In this document: positions 1-7,852 of the stretch, piece after piece
How positions within the stretch are numbered: position 1 is the stretch's first letter
Layout: each line of letters starts with the position of its first letter
Assembly: GCF_040362915.1 (NCBI RefSeq)
Contig: NZ_AP029612.1
Span: forward strand, 992,001-1,056,000
Origin: Sediminibacterium sp. KACHI17
GTDB taxonomy: Bacteria > Bacteroidota > Bacteroidia > Chitinophagales > Chitinophagaceae
DNA length: 64,000 bases
Direction of reading: 5' to 3'
The notes under the pieces: model-generated
Database searches by the model: none
What the model was told of the DNA's origin: nothing
Seen by the model: only the letters and a program-made list of their open reading frames with translations
Translations under genes and position numbers: made by a program

Positions 1-46
1 CTAGCCTATCAGATCATTCGGATGTTTTATAGCGAACGATAAATTG

Positions 47-547
47 TCATGATCTGCACAGACGTTGAATCAAATCCTTGTGATTTGGAAAATCATGAAT
101 GAGTTCCTCCGCATTTGCCAATTCAAAATCAGCAAAATCAAATGCAGGAGCTACTGTACACCCGACCAATGAAAAATTACCACCCGGGGCTGTTTCAGAT
201 GCAAACCAACAGCCCGCAGGTACTATGAATTGGAATACGGCTTCTTCGGTATTGCCGAGGGTAATGGTCTTACAAGTGCCGTCAGGATAAAGTACATGTA
301 TCCATAAGGGATCCCCACTATAAAAATGCCAGCACTCATCACTTTTGATTCGATGAAAGGCTGAGAAATTTCCTTTTTCCAACAAAAAGTAAATAGCAGA
401 TGAATAATACCTGTCGCCGGTAAAACGATCAGGCAATCCCTTGTGAGGTATGGTTTCTGCACTTCGATAACTTTCACTATAAAAACCGCCTTCAGGATGC
501 GGCTTCAGATCAAAACGTTTAACAAGTGTGCTAACTGTCGGATGCAT
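47..547 (-). CDS. Cupin family protein (DUF985 / cupin_5)
   Basis: A small cytosolic protein of about 166 residues with the hallmarks of the DUF985 cupin group: a PHPEGGFYSESYRS stretch near the N-terminus, a central HRIKSDECWHFYSGD motif with the potential metal ligands, and a late GCTVAPAFDFADFELA stretch. The family folds as a single cupin beta-barrel; its substrate is not established, so no reaction is assigned. A longer reading would begin at a TTG at 553, but ATG at 547 gives the family's usual N-terminus. It begins 9 bp after the bactofilin stop on the same strand, so the two are probably co-transcribed. Confidence 0.85.
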   Translation of the reverse strand: MHPTVSTLVKRFDLKPHPEGGFYSESYRSAETIPHKGLPDRFTGDRYYSSAIYFLLEKGNFSAFHRIKSDECWHFYSGDPLWIHVLYPDGTCKTITLGNTEEAVFQFIVPAGCWFASETAPGGNFSLVGCTVAPAFDFADFELANAEELIHDFPNHKDLIQRLCRS

Positions 548-556
548 GTACAAATA

Positions 557-1021
557 TCAGGTGATCAGGATCAACTTTTGAGGTAATGAAAAATATTCTG
601 CTTTGATTTTTTCAAGGTTCTCTTTTTTATTGAAAAGATCATAATACTCATCAATATCGATGTGCTTGTTTTCTTTATTGACATACACCGGCCCGGATAC
701 AGAACTATCCATTTCATTTTCAAATTGAGCCGTACGTACAACACCGCTTACAACTGCATTTTCCTTTAGCAGACATTTGTTTTTGCAGATCACATTCCCT
801 TCTACCAGTCCTCCAATGACGATTTCGTGGCAAAGAATATCCCCATTAACAGTGGCTTTGCTATCGATGATGACCTTGTTATTGCAAAAGATAATCCCCT
901 TAAAATCGCCTTCGATACGAATGGGTGATATGGTACGTATAATACCAAAATAGAAACCTCCGGAAACTACCTGAACGGCCGGAAGCATAGGCTCGGTTTT
1001 ACTTTTTTTCAGAGAAAACAT
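557..1021 (-). CDS. Bactofilin (polymer-forming cytoskeletal protein)
   Basis: The 154-residue protein has the compact beta-helix repeat pattern of bactofilins (DUF583): successive short strands such as IEGDFKGIIFCNNKVIID, ATVNGDILCHEIVIGG and VEGNVICKNKCLL, each turn near 18-20 residues. Bactofilins polymerise without nucleotide into filaments or membrane patches that organise cell shape and wall enzymes. No membrane segment is seen. The N-terminus has basic residues (SLKKSKTEP), and the C-terminal tail (from about residue 118) is charged and may regulate assembly. A second bactofilin is divergently transcribed 183 bp away. Confidence 0.85.
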   Translation of the reverse strand: MFSLKKSKTEPMLPAVQVVSGGFYFGIIRTISPIRIEGDFKGIIFCNNKVIIDSKATVNGDILCHEIVIGGLVEGNVICKNKCLLKENAVVSGVVRTAQFENEMDSSVSGPVYVNKENKHIDIDEYYDLFNKKENLEKIKAEYFSLPQKLILIT

Positions 1022-1204
1022 AGGATGTCCGCTATTTGATGAAAGCGGGAAGAGTAAGTTAGCCCATTTTTTTGGATAGTTTGATCGGAAACAGGCTTTA
1101 TTGTCAGGCTTTACACAAAAATATTATTGACTCAGAATGGAATAATGTTGTAATATTATCTTCATTTTAAGTCATAAATTCAACATTTTTAAGCCGTTTT
1201 TACT

Positions 1205-1807
1205 ATGAACAAGTTCAGAGAGCAGCTATTGCATGACCCCAATACCAATTTTGGCAATCAGTCTTTTTCTGAAGAAAAACTGGTGATCACCAAGTCTACC
1301 AATGTATCAGGTGTGCTGGATTCAGAGAATGATATTGTATTGGATGGCAATTTCACCGGAGTGTTGTACAGCAAGAAAACAGTACACATCACTCCTTCAG
1401 GTGTGATGAATGGGGTGATTATCTGTAATGATATCAAAGTAGAAGGTGAATTCGAAGGCTCTGTATTTGGTCTCAGAGTCAATCTTTGTAAAGACTCTGT
1501 GTTAAAAGGAAATATCCATTGTACCATCATCAATACTGAAATGAACCAGTATGTGGATGCCAATATCAAATTGATCAGTCTGGAGACCAGTGCATTTGAA
1601 TCCAGCTCAATGGATCTGTATACCCATCTGAAAGAAATATTTGGCAAGAACAATAAGGACAATAACTACCTGAATATTTTCCAGGAGAAAATGTCACAGG
1701 TAAAACCTTCGAATAAGTTTTATCATCAAACGATTTATGTAGCTCCGAATCCTCCTTCTACCGAAAGTCAGGAGGATAATAACCTGACCGAAACGGATCC
1801 ATCATAA
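1205..1807 (+). CDS. Bactofilin (polymer-forming cytoskeletal protein)
   Basis: A 200-residue protein with the same beta-helix core as its divergent neighbour: VSGVLDSENDIVLDGNFTG, then VLYSKKTVHITPSGVMNG and VIICNDIKVEGEFEGSVFG at about residues 34-90. The N-terminal 25 residues and the roughly 80-residue C-terminal tail, rich in N, S, T and E and ending NLTETDPS, look disordered. The two bactofilins differ clearly in sequence and length, so they are paralogues that may co-polymerise or act at separate sites. A terminator-like hairpin follows. Confidence 0.86.
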   Translation: MNKFREQLLHDPNTNFGNQSFSEEKLVITKSTNVSGVLDSENDIVLDGNFTGVLYSKKTVHITPSGVMNGVIICNDIKVEGEFEGSVFGLRVNLCKDSVLKGNIHCTIINTEMNQYVDANIKLISLETSAFESSSMDLYTHLKEIFGKNNKDNNYLNIFQEKMSQVKPSNKFYHQTIYVAPNPPSTESQEDNNLTETDPS

Positions 1808-1825
1808 ACACAAAATCTTATTGAG

Positions 1826-1859
1826 AAAAGCCATCCGCCTAAAGCAGATGGCTTTTTTT
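1826..1859 (+). terminator. Rho-independent terminator after bactofilin
   Basis: A 10-bp stem (1826-1835 pairing with 1847-1856), 11-nt loop and T-run lie about 18 bp after the bactofilin stop codon. Confidence 0.8.
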
Positions 1860-1909
1860 ATCCGCTGATCTTTAACAACAGCAAAGAACGAGTTCACAGT
1901 GAATAATCG

Positions 1910-1917
1910 TAACTTTG
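1910..1917 (+). promoter_or_regulatory. -7 promoter element of tmRNA
   Basis: TAACTTTG matches the Bacteroidota housekeeping -7 consensus TAnnTTTG and ends 9 bp before the predicted 5' end of the tmRNA. A good -33 TTTG is not evident. Confidence 0.6.
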
Positions 1918-1926
1918 CAGACGCAC

Positions 1927-2296
1927 GGGGTCGTACTGGTTTTGACAGCATATGGTACGGTTGGTGTAAGCATGCAGTGCGTTGGATAATTAGCACTTTA
2001 ATCTGAATATTCAAACATTAACTGGCAATACACAGTATGCCATGGCTGCCTAATCAGTGATTAGTTAGTCATTTGGGCCGCCGCACAGGTTGATCTGTTA
2101 CCAGGTGCCGCCGCCGACTCAAAATAAACACAGGTTGCTGCAACAGAAGGCTGTGACTGTTGCTTAAGACCATCCAGCTACGTGTATTGTTGGTTTGTTC
2201 ATGTCCGGCAATACACCGACAAATAATCATGAAATAAGCATGTAGAAAGCTAATGGTAGCGATGTTTGGACAGGGGTTCGACTCCCCTCGACTCCA
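1927..2296 (+). ncRNA. ssrA: Transfer-messenger RNA (tmRNA)
   Basis: The 5' end GGGGTCG (1927-1933) pairs with CGACTCC near the 3' end (2289-2295) to form the acceptor stem. A T-arm with GGGGTTCGACTCCCC precedes it, and a 5' GACAGC-like segment (tttgacagca) is present. The tag reading frame begins at the GGC resume codon at 2024 and reads GNTQYAMAA before TAA at 2051-2053. tmRNA with SmpB frees stalled ribosomes and marks the incomplete peptide for proteolysis. The CCA end is not encoded, so it would be added after transcription. A promoter element lies 9 bp upstream and a strong terminator directly follows. Confidence 0.95.
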
Positions 2297-2299
2297 CAA

Positions 2300-2331
2300 A
2301 AAAGCTCCGATCGTAAGACCGGAGCTTTTTT
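2300..2331. terminator. Bidirectional terminator between tmRNA and rseP
   Basis: AAGCTCCG (2302-2309) pairs with CGGAGCTT (2320-2327), with an A-run before and a T-run after, so it can stop the tmRNA transcript and the opposing rseP transcript. Confidence 0.85.
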
Positions 2332-2348
2332 ATGATTTGCTATTTTAC

Positions 2349-3701
2349 TTATTTGAATAATCGCCAGAAATCCAATCCCAATGCATAGGCCATCAATCCC
2401 AATAATAAGATCATACCTACCATCTGCGCATACTCCATGAATTTATCACCCGGTTTACGACCAGTGATCATTTCAATCAGCGTGAAAAGTGCATGCCCTC
2501 CATCCAACGCAGGTATGGGCAGGATATTCATAAATGCAAGAACGATCGAGAAAATTCCTGTCAGGGTCCAGAAGCGTTCCCAATCCCATACACCGGGGAA
2601 TGTATTTCCGATACTGATCACACTTCCCAAAGAATCACTCGCATCTACTTTACCGGTAAAGATTTGTTTGATACCTGTGATGTAACGATCCAAGGTTTCC
2701 CAACAACGATTGAAACCAACAGGAATGGCTTCCATCAAAGTAAATTCTTTAGTAACTGTACCAAATAATGTCAAAGGTGATACTGCAAAAAAACCAAGCT
2801 TTCCTTTATCATTTACCCGAGCTCTGACATCGATCGTATCTGCGCCGCGTAATACTGAGATGGTAACGATAGAATCTTCATACCCCTTCACCAACTGTTG
2901 ATATTCATGATAGAATTTAAAAGCAGTTCCATTCAATCCGATCAATGTATCACCTTTGCGTAATTCATTCTTGGTGAACACTGCATCTTTGGATGAAACA
3001 GAATCAACGATCGCAGGATATTGCGGAATGATCATTCCTCCTGTTCTTCTATTCTTTACCAATTGTTTGATAAAACCTTCGGGAATCTTTACATCGATTG
3101 TAGCTCCGGCTCTTTCAACCTGAATGTTTTGTGCATCATTGAGCATCAATTCTGATTCCAGTGTGCCAAAATTTTCAATTGCTTTTTGGTTGATCCCCAC
3201 AATTCTGTCTCCATCTTGAATACCGATTGATTTTGCCAATGAATCCGCATGAATACCATATTTCAGATTCTTAACCGGTAAATATTCTTCACCCCATTTC
3301 CAAGTGATGCCTATAAAAATGACAATGGCTAATATCACATTCACTACTACTCCACCGATCATGATGATGAGTCTTTGCCAGGCCGGTTTTGCACGGAATT
3401 CCCATGGTTGTGGAGGTAATTTCATCTGCTCCTTGTCCATACTTTCATCGATCATTCCCGCGATCTTCACATAACCGCCAAAAGGTACCCAGCCCAAACC
3501 GTATTCTGTTTCTCCTTTTTTGGTCTTCCAAAGACTAAACCAGGGATTAAAGAACAGGTAGAATTTCTCTACGCGACATTTAAACCATCTGGCAGGTAAG
3601 AAATGCCCGAGTTCATGAAGAACTACAAGTATAGAAAAGGATAAAATGAATTGTCCGGCCTTGACCGCCACACTACTCCAATCAATTGCTAATAAAGTCA
3701 T
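2349..3701 (-). CDS. rseP: Site-2 metalloprotease RseP (intramembrane)
   Basis: A 450-residue inner-membrane zinc protease. The zinc motif HELGH is at residues 29-33 in the first membrane helix and the second active-site element LDGGH lies near residue 400 in a C-terminal helix, both as the S2P/RseP family requires. Between them are PDZ-like regions (GIQDGDRIVGINQKAI near residue 160; a second around 245-300). RseP cleaves anti-sigma factors or signal-peptide remnants within the membrane. It lies 82 bp downstream of dxr on the same strand, an arrangement common in Bacteroidota, and shares a bidirectional terminator with tmRNA. Confidence 0.95.
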   Translation of the reverse strand: MTLLAIDWSSVAVKAGQFILSFSILVVLHELGHFLPARWFKCRVEKFYLFFNPWFSLWKTKKGETEYGLGWVPFGGYVKIAGMIDESMDKEQMKLPPQPWEFRAKPAWQRLIIMIGGVVVNVILAIVIFIGITWKWGEEYLPVKNLKYGIHADSLAKSIGIQDGDRIVGINQKAIENFGTLESELMLNDAQNIQVERAGATIDVKIPEGFIKQLVKNRRTGGMIIPQYPAIVDSVSSKDAVFTKNELRKGDTLIGLNGTAFKFYHEYQQLVKGYEDSIVTISVLRGADTIDVRARVNDKGKLGFFAVSPLTLFGTVTKEFTLMEAIPVGFNRCWETLDRYITGIKQIFTGKVDASDSLGSVISIGNTFPGVWDWERFWTLTGIFSIVLAFMNILPIPALDGGHALFTLIEMITGRKPGDKFMEYAQMVGMILLLGLMAYALGLDFWRLFK

Positions 3702-3783
3702 ACAGGTTTCTGCTGTGTTTTAAATTACAAAAGTCTTTCTCCCGTGCAGTTATAATGAATTGGTGGTGAAAATAGGAAAAAGA

Positions 3784-4941
3784 TTACAGGTGAATTAAAG
3801 TGGCTGCGAAATTCCGGGCTTCGCCATCACTCTCAAAGTATTCTTCCAGCGTTGGATTCTCAATAAAAGCAGTTTTACGCATGGTTTGTTCCACAACCTC
3901 CGTCATATCCAAAAAGCCTATTCGATTACGCAAAAATGCAAAAACAGCGATCTCATTAGCCGCGTTCAGGATACAAGGCATATTCCCACCCTTGTGCAAT
4001 GCTTCCGTTGCCAATGCCAGATTACGGAAGGTCTTGGTATCCGGTTCTTCGAAAGTAAGGGTGTTGGGTCTTTTGAAATCATATCGTGGGAAGGCATTGG
4101 GTATCCTTTGTGGAAATGCCATCGCATATTGAATCGGCAATTTCATATCCGGTAAGCCCATCTGCGCTTTGATACTTCCATCTTCAAATTGAACCAAGCT
4201 ATGGATAATACTTTGCGGATGTACCACCACTTCTATCTGATCGGGTCTAAGGTTGAAAAGCCATTTTGCTTCGATCATTTCAAGCCCTTTATTCATCAGC
4301 GTTGCAGAGTCGATACTGATCTTAGCGCCCATACTCCAATTCGGGTGCTGCAAAGCATGGTCTCTTTTAACATTGACCAAAAAGTTGGGTTTTTTTCCTA
4401 AAAAGGGACCGCCACTGGCAGTCAAAACAATTTTTTCAATTTTATTTCTTCCTTCTCCAACCAAACACTGAAAGATCGCTGAGTGCTCACTATCTACAGG
4501 AATGATCGGCACATTCTTTTCCAATGCCATACGCATCACAATATCTCCTGCCACCACCAATGTTTCTTTATTGGCAAGTCCGATCGCTTTACCATTCGAG
4601 ATGGCCATGAGTGTAGGCTTCAATCCTGCATATCCAACAATAGCCGCCAGCATCATATCATAACAATCCATTGCTGCGGCTTCCACCAATGCTTTCTCAC
4701 CTGCAAAGACCTTGATATCGGTACCGGATAAAGCATCTTTTACAGTCTGGCACTTTCTTTCATCACCGATCACCACCAAATTGGGATTGAATTGTAAAGC
4801 CTGTTTGATCAGTAATTCATCATTGGTTTGCGCAGTGAGGATTTCTGCGGAAAATAAATCGGGATTCGCTGCAATTACATCCAGCGCTTGTGTTCCAATA
4901 GATCCCGTAGATCCAAATATGGCTATTCTTTTCTGATTCAT
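3784..4941 (-). CDS. dxr: 1-deoxy-D-xylulose-5-phosphate reductoisomerase
   Basis: A 385-residue cytosolic enzyme of the MEP isoprenoid pathway that converts DXP to 2-C-methyl-D-erythritol 4-phosphate with NADPH. Visible are the nucleotide-binding GSTGSIG at residues 10-16, the metal-ligand region PVDSEHSAIFQC, the SASGGPF loop and the HPNWSMGAKISIDSATLMNKG stretch that closes on substrate. The frame is open to 4977, but ATG at 4941 (MNQKRIAIFGSTG) gives the family's normal N-terminus. The isoprenoid product feeds quinone and undecaprenyl carrier synthesis; rseP is next in the same direction. Confidence 0.95.
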   Translation of the reverse strand: MNQKRIAIFGSTGSIGTQALDVIAANPDLFSAEILTAQTNDELLIKQALQFNPNLVVIGDERKCQTVKDALSGTDIKVFAGEKALVEAAAMDCYDMMLAAIVGYAGLKPTLMAISNGKAIGLANKETLVVAGDIVMRMALEKNVPIIPVDSEHSAIFQCLVGEGRNKIEKIVLTASGGPFLGKKPNFLVNVKRDHALQHPNWSMGAKISIDSATLMNKGLEMIEAKWLFNLRPDQIEVVVHPQSIIHSLVQFEDGSIKAQMGLPDMKLPIQYAMAFPQRIPNAFPRYDFKRPNTLTFEEPDTKTFRNLALATEALHKGGNMPCILNAANEIAVFAFLRNRIGFLDMTEVVEQTMRKTAFIENPTLEEYFESDGEARNFAATLIHL

Positions 4942-5099
4942 AGAAATGATCCGCAATTTGCGGGCATAGTTACACAATATATGCTAAAAATGAGTGCAGA
5001 TAAAATGCGATCGTAGATCCCTTTTAAAATCTTCTGCTAAATTTTATATGCGATAAAATAGATCCACAATATATGGCTGTGACTTTTTTTCTAACTCCA

Positions 5100-6596
5100 T
5101 TATTGATGGATAAAAGATGATAATCCATCTGCCAGGATTCTATCATTGCTCAACCTGGGTACTTTATTTTGTCCACCCAATTTTCCAATAGATCGCATAT
5201 AATCAATGAACCCATTTTTTCTGATCTTGGTGATCTGTAATCGTTGTAATATGTTGCCTTTGATCAGGTCATCATAGTACACATTTTTCTCCCGCAGATT
5301 ATTATCCGTCTGTTCAATAAATGCGCCCATATCATCCGGTTCTTTTTCAAATTCAATGAACCATTCATGATAACTTTTCCCTTCTCCCTGAGCGATCATA
5401 GGTGCTACAGTGAACTCTACAATACTTGCGCCTGTTGCTGTTGCTGCTTTCAGTAAAGCGGCTTCAACTTCTTCTCCGATCACATGTTCGCCAAATGCTG
5501 ATATAAAATGTTTGATCCTACCCGTTACTACTAACCGATAAGGTTCTGTACTGAGAAACTTTACGGTATCCCCAATATTATATCCCCATAAACCGGCATT
5601 GCTATTAATGATCAAAGCATAATTCTGTCCTACTTTCACATCTTTCAAACTCAAACGGGTTGGATTTTCTGAGAAGATCTCACCTGCGGGAATAAATTCA
5701 AAAAAGATACCGCTGTTGGTATTGAGTAAAAGTCCTTCTGCCTCCTGACTATCCTGAAAAGCAAAAAAACCTTCGCTGGCAGGAAACAGTTCTATCGAAT
5801 CTACCTTTCTTCCGATACTCTCAAAAAGTTTAGCACGATAAGGTTCGAAATTGACACCGCCCTGTACCATCACGCTAAAGTTGGGAAATAACTCCCCTAC
5901 TTTTTTCCCACTCTTTTCAATGAGACGATCAAAATACATCTGCATCCAAGGTGGAATACCACTGATCAGACTCATGTCTTTGTGAATGGTTTCTGCAACT
6001 ATTTTATCCAATTTGGTTTCCCAGTCTTCGATACAGTTGGTTTCATAACTGGGCAATTGGTTGGTGCGGAGATAACTAGGTATATGATGGTTCACGATCC
6101 CGCTCAAGCGGCCTGTTGGAATACCACCCACTCTTTCCAGTTCGGGAGAGCCGCTTAGAAAGATCATTTTACCACCGGCAAATGCACTATTCCCGGTCTC
6201 CGCCATATAACATAGCAGCGCATTCCGTGCAGTATTGATATGATTGGGTATTGAATCCTTGGTAATAGGAATATATTTCACCCCACTGGTGGTACCACTG
6301 GTTTTGGCAAAATAGATCGGTTTCCCTTTCCAAAGTACATTTTCCTTCCCTTCTTTTACCTGATTGATATATGGTTTTAGCAACTCATAATCCCGTATTG
6401 GAACAGCCTGCCGGAGTTCTTCATGAGAATGAACAGCCTCTAATAGATGGTCTTTCCCAAAAACAGTCCCTTTCCCCACTTTCAGGAGCTGTTTGAGGAT
6501 CGCATCCTGGTCTGAAAGGGCATTACTACTATTTCTACGTATCTGTTTATGAATGTATTGGGCAAAAGGTTTTGCCAATAAGGATTTCAGGTTCAT
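5100..6596 (-). CDS. GH3-family acyl-adenylating amido-synthetase-like protein
   Basis: A 498-residue protein of the GH3 family within the ANL adenylating superfamily. It carries the ATP-binding motif TSGTTSGVKYIPIT (around residue 100) and an acyl-pocket ELFPASEGFFAFQ (near 260), followed by a C-terminal domain containing VVTGRIKHFISAFGEHV. Plant GH3 enzymes join amino acids to hormone acids; the bacterial members, frequent in Bacteroidota, have no settled substrate, so only acid activation and amide formation are inferred. It is monocistronic by context, with a 15-bp palindrome just upstream of its start. Confidence 0.85.
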   Translation of the reverse strand: MNLKSLLAKPFAQYIHKQIRRNSSNALSDQDAILKQLLKVGKGTVFGKDHLLEAVHSHEELRQAVPIRDYELLKPYINQVKEGKENVLWKGKPIYFAKTSGTTSGVKYIPITKDSIPNHINTARNALLCYMAETGNSAFAGGKMIFLSGSPELERVGGIPTGRLSGIVNHHIPSYLRTNQLPSYETNCIEDWETKLDKIVAETIHKDMSLISGIPPWMQMYFDRLIEKSGKKVGELFPNFSVMVQGGVNFEPYRAKLFESIGRKVDSIELFPASEGFFAFQDSQEAEGLLLNTNSGIFFEFIPAGEIFSENPTRLSLKDVKVGQNYALIINSNAGLWGYNIGDTVKFLSTEPYRLVVTGRIKHFISAFGEHVIGEEVEAALLKAATATGASIVEFTVAPMIAQGEGKSYHEWFIEFEKEPDDMGAFIEQTDNNLREKNVYYDDLIKGNILQRLQITKIRKNGFIDYMRSIGKLGGQNKVPRLSNDRILADGLSSFIHQ

Positions 6597-6606
6597 ATCA
6601 AATGAG

Positions 6607-6621
6607 CGGTCTTGAAGACCG
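6607..6621. promoter_or_regulatory. Palindrome upstream of the GH3-family gene
   Basis: A perfect 7+1+7 palindrome (cggtctt g aagaccg) ends 11 bp from the GH3 gene's start codon. It could be an operator or a leader hairpin; no regulator is linked. Confidence 0.3.
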
Positions 6622-6808
6622 GTATGGACAAAAATAGACAGAAGTTGGGGTTTATGGGGAGAAAGGATGCTAATATTATAAATAATTAAAAATCAAGCAG
6701 ATGCAGAAATCAGGTTCACTTAGTGCGGAAATAGTTACATGATTTAAAAGACAAATAGGTTGTATTTTCGTTTTATCCACGCAGGTGAATAGAATTATTT
6801 CAAAAATC

Positions 6809-6841
6809 TTTGCAAAATTCCCCTTCAAATCCCTACCTTTG
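6809..6841 (+). promoter_or_regulatory. Promoter of rplU-rpmA
   Basis: TTTG at 6809-6812 and TACCTTTG at 6834-6841 with a 21-bp spacer match the Bacteroidota -33/-7 pattern. The rplU start codon follows after 21 bp. Confidence 0.7.
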
Positions 6842-6862
6842 CCGTCCTAATTTTGGATAGCT

Positions 6863-7168
6863 ATGTTAGCAGTTGTAAAAATCGCAGGTCAGCAATTTAA
6901 GGTACAGGAAGGACAAAGCCTGTATGTTCCTCACCTGCAGGGTAAAACCGGAGATAAAGTAGAGTTCACCGATGTGTTGTTTACAGACAATGCAGGTACC
7001 GTTGCGGCGGGTAGTAATGTAAAAGCTACCGTTAAAGCTGAGATCATCAGTGATCTGGTACAAGGTGATAAAGTGATCGCCTTCAAAATGAAAAGAAGGA
7101 AAGGCTTCCGCAAGAAGCATGGTCATAGAACCCACTATACCCGTATCAAAATCGAAAGCATCGCTTAG
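6863..7168 (+). CDS. rplU: 50S ribosomal protein L21
   Basis: A 101-residue protein with the L21 signature: N-terminal MLAVVKIAGQQFKVQEGQ and the basic C-terminal stretch KMKRRKGFRKKHGHRTHYT that contacts 23S rRNA. Its length is normal for the family. It is first in the conserved rplU-rpmA pair, with a good Bacteroidota promoter immediately upstream and L27 54 bp downstream. Confidence 0.97.
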   Translation: MLAVVKIAGQQFKVQEGQSLYVPHLQGKTGDKVEFTDVLFTDNAGTVAAGSNVKATVKAEIISDLVQGDKVIAFKMKRRKGFRKKHGHRTHYTRIKIESIA

Positions 7169-7222
7169 TAAAAAACATGATCTTGTTTCATTCGAGTGGA
7201 ACAGATTTTAAAACAATAAACC

Positions 7223-7489
7223 ATGGCACACAAAAAAGGTGAAGGTAGTGTAAAGAACGGCCGCGATTCACAGAGCAAACGTCTCGGTGTAAAGATTTAT
7301 GGTGGTCAGCCTGCTATCGCTGGTAATATCATTGTTCGTCAGAGAGGTACTGTTTACCATCCTGGTAAAAATGTTGGTGTTGGATCTGACTATACTTTGT
7401 TTGCATTATCAGACGGTATCGTTGAATTTAAAAAAGGAAAAAACGACAAGACAACTGTTTCAGTTAGTCCGGTTGCAGAGACTGCATAA
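7223..7489 (+). CDS. rpmA: 50S ribosomal protein L27
   Basis: An 88-residue L27. It begins [17 protein letters not shown], the flexible tail that reaches the peptidyl-transferase centre, and contains the core [16 protein letters not shown]. It follows rplU as in nearly all bacteria. A short A/T stretch rather than a clear hairpin follows, so transcription may run on into the small basic gene 73 bp downstream. Confidence 0.97.
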   Translation: MAHKKGEGSVKNGRDSQSKRLGVKIYGGQPAIAGNIIVRQRGTVYHPGKNVGVGSDYTLFALSDGIVEFKKGKNDKTTVSVSPVAETA

Positions 7490-7562
7490 AAAAAATTTTT
7501 TGTAGTTACAAATAAGTTTTTATTTTTAATGTATTATTTACTAACCATTAAATCTAAAAAAC

Positions 7563-7757
7563 ATGGCAACTGCAAAAAAAGCTGCTAAGAAAGCTGCACC
7601 AAAGAAAGCCGCTAAGAAAGCTGCTCCTAAAAAAGCTGCAAAGAAAGCTGCTCCTAAAAAGGCTGCAAAGAAAGCTGCTCCTAAAAAAGCTGCTAAAAAA
7701 GCTGCTCCTAAAAAGGCTGCTAAAAAAGCTGCTAAGAAAGCCGCTAAAAAGAAGTAA
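7563..7757 (+). CDS. Lysine/alanine-repeat, histone H1-like DNA-binding protein
   Basis: A 64-residue protein made almost wholly of repeats of KKAAPKKAAK, ending in KKAAKKAAKKK. This is the composition of histone H1-like tails found in bacterial nucleoid proteins; such tails bind DNA or RNA through charge alone. There is no folded domain, so nucleoid or ribosome binding is an inference from composition. The gene itself is a 30-bp-period repeat and could change length by slippage. It lies between rpmA and a strong terminator (7792-7818). Confidence 0.85.
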   Translation: MATAKKAAKKAAPKKAAKKAAPKKAAKKAAPKKAAKKAAPKKAAKKAAPKKAAKKAAKKAAKKK

Positions 7758-7791
7758 TCTTAGTTTAGCTTCTGCTAAAATAGATTTAAAA

Positions 7792-7818
7792 GTCCCGCAA
7801 ATTGCGGGACTTTTTTTG
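7792..7818 (+). terminator. Rho-independent terminator after the Lys/Ala-repeat gene
   Basis: GTCCCGC (7792-7798) pairs with GCGGGAC (7804-7810) around a 5-nt loop, followed by seven T. The apparent TTG start of a longer PolX frame falls inside this hairpin. Confidence 0.9.
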
Positions 7819-7852
7819 TCCTAACTTCACTCCTCTCTTATATCTATTGACT

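Noticed and set aside
1802-2299. Minus-strand open frames across the tmRNA region
   Set aside because: They overlap a clear tmRNA with acceptor stem, tag frame, promoter and terminator.
4949-4962. ccgcaatttgcgg palindrome before dxr as an operator
   Set aside because: It overlaps the region just before the start codon and resembles the stem of the 7792 terminator by chance; nothing else supports regulation.
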